Source: Viola odorata (lineage: Eukaryota; Streptophyta; Magnoliopsida; Malpighiales; Violaceae). From it: a DNA stretch of 64,000 nt. Below, in pieces: positions 1 through 9,066 of the stretch. The first letter of the stretch is position 1; each line of letters starts with the position of its first letter. Position numbers and translations under genes: made by a program. The DNA is taken from the NCBI GenBank assembly GCA_963691705.1, contig OY829542.1, positions 38,240,579 to 38,304,578 of the forward strand, read 5' to 3'. The notes below the pieces were generated by a model that was not told the origin of the DNA, ran no database searches, and saw nothing but the letters and a program-made list of their open reading frames with translations.

Positions 1-2
1 AA

Positions 3-1407
3 CGCGAGCTGTTGGAAATAAAGAAAAGTGGCATGTAGGTTAGCTTTGAGCATATCCCTCGAGAGGATAACGCTGAAGCTGATAACCTTGCCAAACTTGT
101 AGTGAACCCGAAAGCGTCCATACCTAAGGGTGTGTACTATCGAGAAATATCTGTGCCTTCCTTCATGGAGGAGCAAGCGTCGCTTTGTGTTGAAGAAATT
201 GAAAACGTCTGGTGAATCCCCGTAATAAAATACTTGAAACATGAGGAATTACCTACAGATAATGCCGAGAGGAAAAAAGTGTTGAAACAAGCGGCACGGT
301 GTACGTATTATTACGGGGAACTGGTTAGGAGATATTTTTCTCACCCAGCTGCCAAGTGTATAATGGAACAACAGGGTCTACATACCTTAGGAGAAATCCA
401 TGAAGGAATATGTGGCATGCATGCATCAGGCGGTACTTTGGCCGCGCAAGTTTTCAGGTCAGGATTTTATTGGCCTACTATTCGTAGGGATTGCCATAAT
501 TACGTACGAACTTGTTAGAAATGTCAGGAGTTCTCCAAGATTCCTTGACAACCCGCCACAGAAATCTCTGAAATTGTGGCTCCTTGTCCTTTTGTGAAAT
601 GGGGGATCGATATCCTAGGCCCGTTTCCAAAGGCAAGGTCTCAGCTAAAATTCGTGGTCGTGGCGGTGGACTACTTCACGAAATGGGCAGAAGCGGAAGC
701 GGTGGCCAACATCACAATAGAAAAAAATTGGCATTTATTTAAACACTAAGTTATCATGCGGTTCAGTGTACCCCATGTGCTAGTAAGCGATAATGGGACA
801 CAATTCACCAGTCAATTTTTTAGAGACCAATGCGTCGAATTTTGAATCGAGCAAAGATTCTCTTCCGTGGCTCACCCGCAAACCAATGGTCAAGCGGAGG
901 TGACCAATCGAAGCATTCTCAGTAGTATTAAGAAAAACCTGGAAGGATCCAGAAAAGAAATGGGCAGACGAGCTGCCGTATGTGATGTGGGCATACCGCA
1001 TGACCATTAAAACCAGCACTGGAGAAACACCTTTCGTATTGGCTTTCGGCACAGAGGCTGTTACACCGGTAGAAATCGGTACTCTGAGCCCGCGAGTAGC
1101 ATACTTCAAAGAAGAGCTAAACGAAGAGAGGTTGCGAGCGAACCTCGATGCGTTACCAGAATTACATGAGGAAACCCTCCTGAAAATGCTACATTATAAG
1201 CAAAAAATGGCGCGTTATCACAACCGGCGCGTCAAGGAGCGATTGCTGAAAGTAGGAGACTTGGTACTCAGGGACAAACGAGCAGCTGGACAACGCATGG
1301 GGAAACTCAGCCCGAAGTGGGACGGCCCATACCGCGTCACCCGCGTTATTGGAAAGAGAGCATATCACTTGGAAACACTTGACGGTACTGCCTTACCTAA
1401 CTCTTGA
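3..1407 (+). pseudogene. Tat/Ogre-type RNase H end and integrase remnant
   Basis: This is the 3' part of a Ty3/gypsy pol gene. One frame runs from base 3 with stops and carries the end of RNase H (motif DNAEADNLAKL) and the integrase zinc-binding part, with EIHEGICGMHASGG and a final YVRTC at 400-518. The integrase core keeps all three acidic residues: D in GIDILGP (about 605-625), D in VSDNGTQF (about 782-805) and E in NGQAEVTNR (about 890-905). A frameshift near 950-980 moves the rest to the frame of 982-1407, which ends with a GPYRV-like C-terminal domain. The HIPREDNAEADxLA and GGRTLA-like motifs are typical of the Tat/Ogre branch rather than chromoviruses. In-frame stops include TAG at 516-518. 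The left part of the element lies outside the window. Clade assignment is my inference from motifs. Confidence 0.85.
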
Positions 1408-1551
1408 AATATAGCTCGTTTGAAATTATACCATGCTAGAATACATCTCTACACGTTTTGCTAACACCAGCCCTAACTTGTGTTAACGCTTGAATAGAGA
1501 ATATTCTTGTGTGTTTTGTGGCTGATTGTGTGTAGATGATGAAGGGTGCCA

Positions 1552-2056
1552 GGAGTGAAAAGTCTTATCCTTGTGACGGCCGGTCCTCATCAGACGGCTC
1601 ACTAAGATGAGGCACGCCCTGGCATACCTAAAAACTTAGTGTTGGGAGTGAAAAGTCCTATCCTTGTGGTAACCGTGCTAACACAGGCGGCCCACTAAGA
1701 CGAGGCACGCCCCCGACACCCCCAGGAGTGAAAAGTCCTATCCTTGTGGCAACCGTGCTAACACAGGTGGCCCACTAAGACGAGTCACGTCCCGGCATCT
1801 CTGGGAGTGAAAATCCTATCCTTGTGATAACCGGGCTAATATAGACGGCTCACTAAGACGAGGTACGCCCTAGAGAGATAGTAACTCTATCCTGGAAGTG
1901 AAAAATCCTATCCTTGTGATAACCGAGCTAATACAAACGGCTCACTAAGACGAGGCACGATTCTAGGGATGCGAGGTATCAATGCCTGGAAGTGAAAATC
2001 CTACCCTTGTGATGGTCGGTCCTAATCAGATGGCTCACTAAAAAGACACATTCCAG
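1552..2056. repeat. Six-copy tandem repeat behind Tat pol
   Basis: Six head-to-tail units start at 1552, 1645, 1725, 1804, 1894 and 1988, so the period is 79-94 bp. Each unit opens with GGAGTGAAAA or GGAAGTGAAAA, then TCCTATCCTTGTG, and later CGGCTCACTAAGA followed by CGAGGCACG or a variant. The array begins about 145 bp after the integrase stop and lies in what would be the 3' untranslated part of the element. Unit ends are more variable than unit starts. Confidence 0.92.
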
Positions 2057-3086
2057 GCCGATCGTGGGAATACGGAAAAATTGTGATATCCCAGCGAGTA
2101 ACCAGATGGGAAATGCCTGGTGAAGATGGCTGGTTGAGAAAGCGATATGAGTGGTGCTGACGACACCCCGACGTGGATGCGCGAAGGCTCCCAACGGCGA
2201 CTAACGTTTGTTATTGTATGGTATTTTACTGATGCTCTAAAGCAACAATTGAGAATATGCAGGGACATCGTGGAAACAATGAGGAGATTGATGCCCGCGC
2301 AGATGTTAGTATTATGTGGCCTATCATTATGACAAGTGTACTATCAATGGCCAACGATCTTATTGTCTTGATTCGAGAAATACCGACAGGAGAATTGCGG
2401 TATCGTTATGAAGATATTCATCCTGGATGACATCTTATCGATTGAGTTATCTCTTCAACGGAGACGATAGCAGTGTTCGAGGCTATAATACCTCTGGAAG
2501 GATACCGCCGGTTTGAAGACATATACGGCTATAACACCACAACATCTTCTCTCGCGACCGTTGGTTATATGCTACGCATCGTGGGTAATATTGATTATGA
2601 TAATTCACTCCTATGAGTTCTATTTCTGAAGCTATCTGCTAAGCGATGTTATTCTACCTTGACATTGAAATGCGCATGATTAAGTCATGTCACGATGTCT
2701 TGCATAATATCCGTTATCAGTATTTATGATTCTATGGATTATATTGCAATGTTACGGTTATCCTATTTTCTGTTAGAATTCCGTTATCTTGCTGCGTTAT
2801 GATAATAGCCTTGCAAGCAACACTTAGGCTTATTATCAACATCGTCATGGTAATATTGATGCCACTATCTTATCATGGGAGCTCGAAGAAAAGGGGGACG
2901 ACGTGAAAGAGGACAACCACAAAGGGAAATGGCAAGCAGAATATATATATATGATAATTGTTCAAAAAACCCTTGAAGGGTTGCAAAAGACAAAAACCTC
3001 CAAGGGTGAAAAACAAAAATGGGCGGCGCCCGATATTCAAGAAAGGATGACGAAAACGTCTATTGCGCGGTAGTCTCACTATCCCC
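2057..3086. other. Non-coding 3' region of the Tat-type element
   Basis: I see no convincing coding signal here. The stretch is AT-rich, with short TATC/TTATG-like runs from about 2300 to 2870 and an (AT)-rich spot near 2940. It separates the tandem array from an antisense ORF, as expected for the long region between pol and the 3' LTR in Tat-group elements. I could not place a polypurine tract with confidence. Confidence 0.5.
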
Positions 3087-3524
3087 TTACCCTTCGCGGC
3101 CCCCCATCATTACCCTGCAAAAATAATCATCTGTGAGGATCCCTGATCTCTCCTGAAAAGCGTCAGTAAGGGCATCAGCGCGGTACACCTCCTCCCCATG
3201 AATCTGCACAAAGCAGTCAGACATGATACCGGCAGTGGTCTCAATGTACCATTTACGTCTTTCTACCGACTCCCTCTTTAGTGCGGCTTTTTCCTCTTTC
3301 AATGTCGTCTTCTCTTCCTCCAGTGCGACATTCTTAGCCCTCTCTGCTGTCAGAGCAGCGTCAAGATTAGACACCCTTGCGGCCTCTTGCTCTCTAGCAT
3401 CCTTTAAGTCCTTCTTGGCCATCGCCCAGGCTAGCACCAACTTTTGGCATTCCCTTGATAGTTTCTTATTTTCTTCTTGCTCCTTGGAAAGCTCTTCGAA
3501 AAGCTGACAATGAGAGACATAAAG
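3087..3524 (-). pseudogene. Antisense coiled-coil ORF behind Tat pol, C-terminal part
   Basis: The minus strand is open for about 145 codons. The protein is rich in Glu, Lys and Ala in heptad-like spacing (QEENKKLSRECQKL, then repeated EEEK and KEEKAAL stretches), so a long coiled coil is likely, followed by a short globular end (GILTDDYFCRVMMGG). It lies downstream of Tat pol in the opposite orientation, where some Tat-group elements are known to carry an additional antisense ORF. The frame is cut at 3524 by an LTR-like segment, and a second open piece in the same orientation resumes at about 3980. I cannot name the protein; the link to the Tat extra ORF is inferred from position and composition. 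Confidence 0.55.
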
Positions 3525-3979
3525 TGATACGATCCAGCCCATCGTCGCACAAGCCCAGCAGCAGTAGCAACCCAGGCCTGCTCACCCGGCCCAAGCCCAG
3601 CAAGTAGCAGCAGCCTCCTTTCCAAGCCCAGCCCATTATCGCATGCAGCAAGCAGCAGCCACGCTGCCTCCCAAGTGACGTCGTCCAGCAGCCCACGTGG
3701 CCTCCTAAGCAGCGTCGCCCCACGCCCACGCACGTCCGCACGACGCGGCACACCAACGCCTCCACCCTCACAACCTAGGCCCACTCATCTTCACCTTGCG
3801 CATGACCAGCCCGCATGACCTCCTCAACGCCATTTCCTTGGTCAGTAATTCAAGGATTTTTCAGCTATAAATAGATGTCTTTATTTTCCTTTAAAGGTGC
3901 TTTTTGATCATTGATAAACACTCAATCTTGAAGCCAATTTTAGTTAATTAGTTCTTGTAATTTCTTACTAACTTTGTCA
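3525..3979 (+). mobile_element. LTR-like insert with promoter, 3' edge uncertain
   Basis: The segment starts TGATACGATCC, the terminal sequence used by chromovirus-like LTRs elsewhere in the window. It has a C-rich first part (about 3540-3800) and a TATA box, TATAAATAG, at 3866-3873, about 340 bp from the start, matching the layout of the LTR at 7159. It splits an antisense coding frame. I could not find a matching target duplication (left flank TAAAG), so the right edge near 3979, after TTTGTCA, is a guess. Confidence 0.45.
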
Positions 3980-4146
3980 CGCTCTCCAAAGGGCTGAAGT
4001 CCTCCAGGGAAGTTGCAAGCTGCCTAGATAGAAGAGGGGTCATCATCCCTTGAAGCTCTAAGACGTCCTCGGAGGTCTTGGTCATCATGGTCTCTAGGAA
4101 ACCAATGTCAGCCTCAGTAAGATTCTTCAGAGTGTGGGCTCAATAA
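3980..4146 (-). pseudogene. Antisense ORF of Tat-type element, upstream part
   Basis: The minus strand is open from about 4146 down to about 3946. It encodes a helical-looking segment containing LTEADIGFLETMMTKTSED and then MMTPLLSRQLATSLEDF. It is too short to stand alone, but orientation, composition and position fit the upstream part of the coiled-coil ORF at 3087-3524, with the LTR-like insert between them. An in-frame stop lies just upstream at about 4147-4149. No known domain is recognised. Confidence 0.4.
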
Positions 4147-4149
4147 GAT

Positions 4150-5406
4150 CAAGCTGCTGACTCTGTGATTTTTACACACGTTTTGACCTTGGAAGAAAAG
4201 TGTGCAGAAATCGCGCGAGAAAAATAGTTCTGTCTTGTGAGTCTGTTTTCTGTGCCTTCAACTTGGAATTTCGCTTTTCTTCCTTATACAAAGTTGTAGA
4301 TCAGAGTATTTTGAGTCTGTCTAGTGATTTTCAGAATTTGTAGTCCACTTTTGATATACCTTATGGCCAGAAGACGAAAGTCTGCTTGGTGTTCTTTGTG
4401 TTCATCATTGTAAAAGTTTTGCTTTTTGTGTTTGATTATTGTGGGAAACAAAAATTCTGAAACTTGGTGTTTGTGTGGTTTAAACTTCATAATATCTGTG
4501 GTAATTAGTGGCTGATTTTTGGAGCGTCGTATGGTACCTAGGGCCGGCTAAGTGCCAAAACTTTTAGCTACACTCCTAGCCGGCCACATCACCCCTATTG
4601 TGAGCCTAGTATTTTGCTTGCATTGTGAGCCAAGAATTTTAGCTTGCTCACCACACTTAGCTGGCCCTAGGTTTACATCCTTACACTTTCCACCTCACTT
4701 GCCACATACACACCACCTCACTTGCCACATACTCACCACATCTAGTGAATATTTTTCAAAGTGTAAAACTACCTGTCTTTCACTTCTTATTTTCAAAATA
4801 CATGTCATACAAGTGAGCTCTCTTAACTTATTGAAAAAAAAAAACAAAAAAGAGGAACTAAAACATAGATAAAAAAAAAAAGTGATCAAGTTCCAAATTA
4901 AAAAAAATAAAAATGCAATTGAGTCAAAAGCAAGAGACTACTAGTTTGTGATTACATTAGAAGTGTAGTAGTTTACAATTAGGTGTGCATTTTTTTGAGT
5001 TTCATTTTGCAAGTTTAGTTGTTAAAACTTTCGATTTTGACTTTTCTTTGTATTTTCTTTCCTTTTTTCCTTGAGTCTTTTCTTGAGTAGCTTATCTTGG
5101 TGTTTTCCTTTGTTTATTTTCACACATACATCTATCCACTCTAAGTCAATTTAGTGATGAAAATCAAGTTCTCTTCTTTGATCACTATTTCAGCTTTCCT
5201 TCACCTTTCCTTCTATCCCTTGTTGTCCTTGCTTTTCCTTGTGCCTTAGTGATTCTTTGAGTCATTGTTGGTTTCGGTTTTGGTTTGGGCTTGGAGAGAA
5301 AATTGTGAGATTATTAGAGTGATAAACACGAGTGCAAACACGTGAGGGAGGGACTAACCCTTTTTAGCTATCAATTGTGTTTGTTTCTTTTTGTAGGTAA
5401 TTTTCT
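4150..5406 (+). promoter_or_regulatory. Leader of element A with intron-like acceptor
   Basis: This AT-rich non-coding leader is similar in style to the leaders of B, E, F, H and C. Near its end it has ACACGTGAGGGAGGGA (about 5338-5354), a branch-point-like CTAAC (about 5355), a T-rich tract and TTTTGTAG ending at 5396, ten bases before the ATG at 5407. The combination looks like an intron 3' splice site placed just before the ORF. Splicing is inferred from motifs only. Confidence 0.5.
4536..4672. repeat. 137-bp inverted repeat in leader of A
   Basis: The arms 4536-4554 (ACCTAGGGCCGGCTAAGTG) and 4654-4672 are reverse complements at 18 of 19 positions, with a 99-bp spacer. The spacer holds a second small hairpin, GTGAGC with GCTCAC, near 4625-4652. 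It could be a small MITE or a leader hairpin; I see no clear target duplication. Confidence 0.6.
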
Positions 5407-6927
5407 ATGTCTTCGTATTGTGAGGATGTTGGATCCTCTTAGGAGGAGGAATCTTGTTGTTCTAGCACCGAAGGCACCACGGTGGCTAGTGACCGTTTCT
5501 CCTCTTGTTATAACGTGAGCTACTTTGGTAAGCTAGAGACGCTGTATGGGACTAGTTCTTATTGTGAGGGTGTCACCGACCCCCCGGTTGCTAGTGATGG
5601 TCATGGATCGTGTTATGAGGAGAGTTACTTAGTGGAGCTTGAGGCACGGTATGGGTCTTATCCTTGTGAGGTGGACACCCAAGATCACCATTGTGCCGCA
5701 TCTTCTTCTCGGTTGGGTTTTGGTCTTCCTATGCCCTCTCGACCATCTTATGTGTATGCCCCTTGTGCCCCATCCCCTCCTTGGGTGGATTATGATCATC
5801 TTGGGCCCTCACGGCAATCCCATGTATATGGCTCTTGTATGAATAGTAGGGATGAGTACTATGGGCGAGAAGACTAGGTTAATGGGTCATCACGACATGG
5901 GAGTCACGGCTATGACTTCTATACCAAGGCTACATTTTCCCCACACCATGGCCAAAGCCTTTCTTCTTACCAAAGTCGTGGCACCTCTACCTATACCTCT
6001 AGTGCACCTCCTCACCGCGCCTTATCTCATCACGAGGTGTCGTCATCACGCCATGACCGTAGACCTCCTCAAGGCTCATCTAGCCGTGGCACCTCTAGTT
6101 ATATCTCGGATCGGAGATCCCCTCACTACCTCTTTGTCCCGTCGGCCACTGGTGCCTTCACGCCACCCGTTGCTACTATTCCTTCCCCCTTGGACTTGGC
6201 TATGGTGTCACTTAGAGCCCTCATAGATGAGCAAGCGCCTCAAGTGAAAGAATATCGGGAAAGACTAGAGAGCAAGCGACGTGATCAAGGCACCCGGGTT
6301 GAGACAAAGCGAGAGAAGTATGGGACTCTTCTTAGTGTTGTTTCGGCCGATGCTCCACCACTTATCGAGGATAAAATTAGTGTGCTTTCGGACTTAGTGG
6401 ATTCTAGTGCTACTTTAGGTGAGTTGGCTCCATTGGATGAGGGATTACTTGAGCCGCTTTCGGACGGTATTGATATGGAGTTGGTTACTTCAGGGGTTGA
6501 GCTTATTGGGCTTTCGAATTTGGTGGTTTCGAGTGCTCCTTTGGATGGGTTGGAGTTTGGGAGCGATAGGAGTATAGAGTCAGCTTGTGAGTTCTCTTCA
6601 GACAGCCACGACAAGGCCATACTTGTCCTAGCACGGCAGCGCACCTTGCGGTCCCTTGGTAGTGAGTTTTCCATAATACCGAAGGTGCCTACACATGACT
6701 TGGTGGATCCTTTCCTCCTTGGCTTTGAGTATGTTGACCGCGCGCCCTTCATTCCAATCTTGGCGCATTCACTTGGTCTCTCGGTCTCGCATCGGGCCCA
6801 TGTCCCTTCCACCGCTCCTTTGGCCATCCGTAGTGCCCACGCCTACTCGTCTACTACTTGGTCCTCACTTGGCCCGCATCACCACCATTCCCCATCTTGG
6901 CTGAATGAGGGTTGTTGTCGGGGTTGA
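5407..6927 (+). pseudogene. Tyr/Ser-rich ORF of non-autonomous element A
   Basis: A single frame starts at the ATG at 5407 and stays in register to 6927 (507 codons) with only two stops, TAG at 5440-5442 (codon 12) and TAG at 5875-5877. I do not recognise the protein. The first 150 residues are rich in Ser, Tyr, Cys and Gly and contain two related units of about 37 residues (VASDRFSSCYNVSYFGKLE and VASDGHGSCYEESYLVELE). The middle is Ser/Arg/His-rich (SSSRHDRRPPQGSSSRGTSS), followed by a charged helix (residues about 245-275, KEYRERLESKRRDQG) and an acidic Leu/Ser/Asp-rich part. There is no zinc knuckle, protease, RT or integrase motif. After 6927 the reading shifts to frame 2, which carries DPIDSRTNI into the LTR. 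The role is unknown; a gag-like or RNA-packaging role is only a guess. Confidence 0.65.
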
Positions 6928-7144
6928 TTCATCGTCGGCCTTCTCTAGTATTGGCTTATCGTTACGGTCAAGCATGTTCCTTACCGTGCCCACATGTTGT
7001 GCCCTAGAAAGACCTCCCACTTGGCCTATCTTTTCTGAGAGAAACTTCAAGAGGGATCCATTTGTGGCCACTAGCCGAGAGCATGTCTTGACCCTCTTAG
7101 CCTTTCACAGGGTTGACCCTATAGATTCCAGGACGAATATCTCT

Positions 7145-7158
7145 AAAGGAGGATGGAA
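7145..7158 (+). other. Polypurine tract of element A
   Basis: The purine run AAAGGAGGATGGAA ends directly at the LTR start TGATACGAGC. In frame it encodes the DSRTNISKGGWND variant of the conserved peptide found at every chromovirus-like LTR edge in the window. Confidence 0.75.
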
Positions 7159-7889
7159 TGATACGAGCACGACAAGCCTCCCTTCGAACCCCCACTATGA
7201 GCCCGGACTTAGTCCCCATGCTCCTTTCGGCACTAAGAGCCGAGGATGTATTTGGGGAGGCAATGGCCCCATTGAAGCCCTACACGACCACACCGAGGCC
7301 TTGCCCTCGCAGACCTGTGCCCCGCATTGCCATCGCACGCCCTTGCACACCCGCGCCCTCACATTACCTTCGCGTGCGCCCGTGTCCCATGGCCAGCACG
7401 TGCCAAGGCCCATCAGCGCATTTGCTCCTCAAGCCCACGCTTAAGGCCAAGCATGAAGACCATTTTGTTTTAAGGGTATTTAGGGGTTTGCCCCATGTAA
7501 TAAGCTAGTAGTATAAATAGTGAACAATAGGTTCATTTTAGACTTGTCTTTGATTTTGAATATGATTTCCATCATAAGACCACTTAACTTAGGTTAGTTA
7601 AATAGGGTTCTTAAAACCTTCATCTTCTTCTCCTCTTGGATTAGAGATCCTTGTATGCTTGTCGTAAGGTTGTCTAGGAATCATCCCTAGAAGGGTTTAC
7701 CGTGTATGCAAGTTTGTTTATTGTTCTTCATCAATACCTCTTCATCTTCAACCATAAATCCGCTGCATCTATTCCGCAATCTCCTTGCGACGTTATCCTC
7801 TCCATCAATCTCCATCTAATCGATAATCCAACCTCCCAAAGAGGCCTAGATCCGTGTAAAGGCTCCAAACCGGAACCAAACTCATATCA
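7159..7889 (+). mobile_element. 3' LTR of element A
   Basis: This 731-bp LTR begins TGATACGAGC after the polypurine tract and ends CTCATATCA at 7889. U3 is C-rich up to about 7440. TATAAATAG at 7512-7520 is the likely promoter. An open frame (6905-7444) runs about 285 bp into the LTR, as in the related elements. Confidence 0.75.
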
Positions 7890-9066
7890 ATAGGGGCCAT
7901 GTTTCCACGTAGGCCCCCTACTCACCTTCGTAGATAGAAGCCACCCCCCGTTTCCACATATGAGGTGGCCTTGACATTTCGCCGTCCTCCCAGACACGAA
8001 TACGGGGAGGCACTACTCAAAACGCCCATAAAGTGGAGGCAAGACAGATCTAGGGCATGACATCTCAGTTTGTCAAGCTCGCATCACATAACCTAAACAA
8101 TCATTTACCCCTAGATGAAAGACCTCGCGATGTCTCCACTAGGTGTCTACTCTAACTCAAGGATTCACGTCAGTTATAACTAAGAGAATGACATTACTTA
8201 TGCAGAAATATTAATAGTTGATCAGGCCCTCAACAGTTCTAAATGAGCATGGGATTAAAATGATAAACAATTGAATGCGACAAGAGAATATATTAAGCAT
8301 GCATTAGGCCTCCTAACCGAACCTTACAACCCTTGAAACACCCTTTACTAAGAAGATGGGATTTAGCTACTGATAACAAAATATGAATAGTAGGTAATAA
8401 TAAACATGAAATAAAAGGTAAAGAAAGAGATTAGAAGAAACCGATAGATGATTTAATAAATCAAAGGAGAAAAGCTTCCTCCTTTTACAAAACTAGCGGC
8501 TGCTCCAAATATCAAGAGGATAAGATCCCTAAAAATTAGGGTAAAAGAAAGAGTGATATTCTTAGTGTCTTAGGTCACCCCCCCTTTACAAAAACCCTAA
8601 AGCCAAGCTTATATAGACTAAAAACTAGCTAAGGGACAAAATACAGCTAGAGCAGAGAGGGTGTCAGCGCTTGGGAGGGCACTAGCACACAGGGCGGGAC
8701 ACGCTCTTGGTAGAGGATATTCTGGAATCTTTTGGAAGTGCCTGGCACCTTCTAGAAACGCTTGGGATTCCTTGTGAGTCCTTGGGGATTCCTTTCTTTG
8801 GTTCTTGATCTTTGATCTGACGCAAGTAAGTCAAGGGCACAAAACTGCTCACTGGTCTGGTTAGCATCGCGGGCTCAATGACTTCTGCTCTTCTAGGCTT
8901 CGATCTACAAAACTCCAGAAATCCTTCCAAAAATGCTCATTTTTGCTCTTTTCTCCCTTTAGGCATTGATCTGCAAAAAGATGGGAAAAAGGGGCAAATC
9001 AGAAGTATCATGCCCTCGAAAAGGCCAAAATAAGAGGGAAAAACCTACAATAAAAACATGCGATCA
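7890..9066 (-). mobile_element. Athila LTR N, partial
   Basis: On the minus strand this is an Athila-type LTR that begins TGATCGCATG at 9066 and matches, with small differences, the LTRs at 43515-45102 and 54192-55799. The part equivalent to 54192-54644 is missing on the left because element A and a later deletion replaced it. Its right flank lies in coding sequence of element F, so N was inserted in F. Confidence 0.8.

Larger units (their letters stand above)
4150..7889 (+). mobile_element. Non-autonomous chromovirus-like element A, 5' end lost
   Basis: Element A comprises a leader (about 4150-5406), a Tyr/Ser-rich ORF (5407-6927), a polypurine tract (7145-7158) and one 3' LTR (7159-7889). 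No gag, protease, RT or integrase motif is present. It is inserted in a minus-strand Athila LTR: its right flank ATAGG at 7890 matches ATAGG at 54645-54649 of the related Athila LTR. The 5' LTR of A and about 450 bp of the Athila LTR that should lie on the left are missing, so the left edge near 4150 is a deletion junction with the Tat-type element. The exact left edge is uncertain. Confidence 0.7.

Noticed and set aside
3525..3979. 5' LTR of element A.
   Set aside because: Its layout resembles the 3' LTR of A, but the sequence after TGATACGA does not match 7159-7889.
6285..6827. 180-codon minus-strand ORF opposite the ORF of A.
   Set aside because: It is the antisense of the Ser/Asp-rich plus-strand frame, which has a leader, ATG and repeats; no motif on the minus strand.
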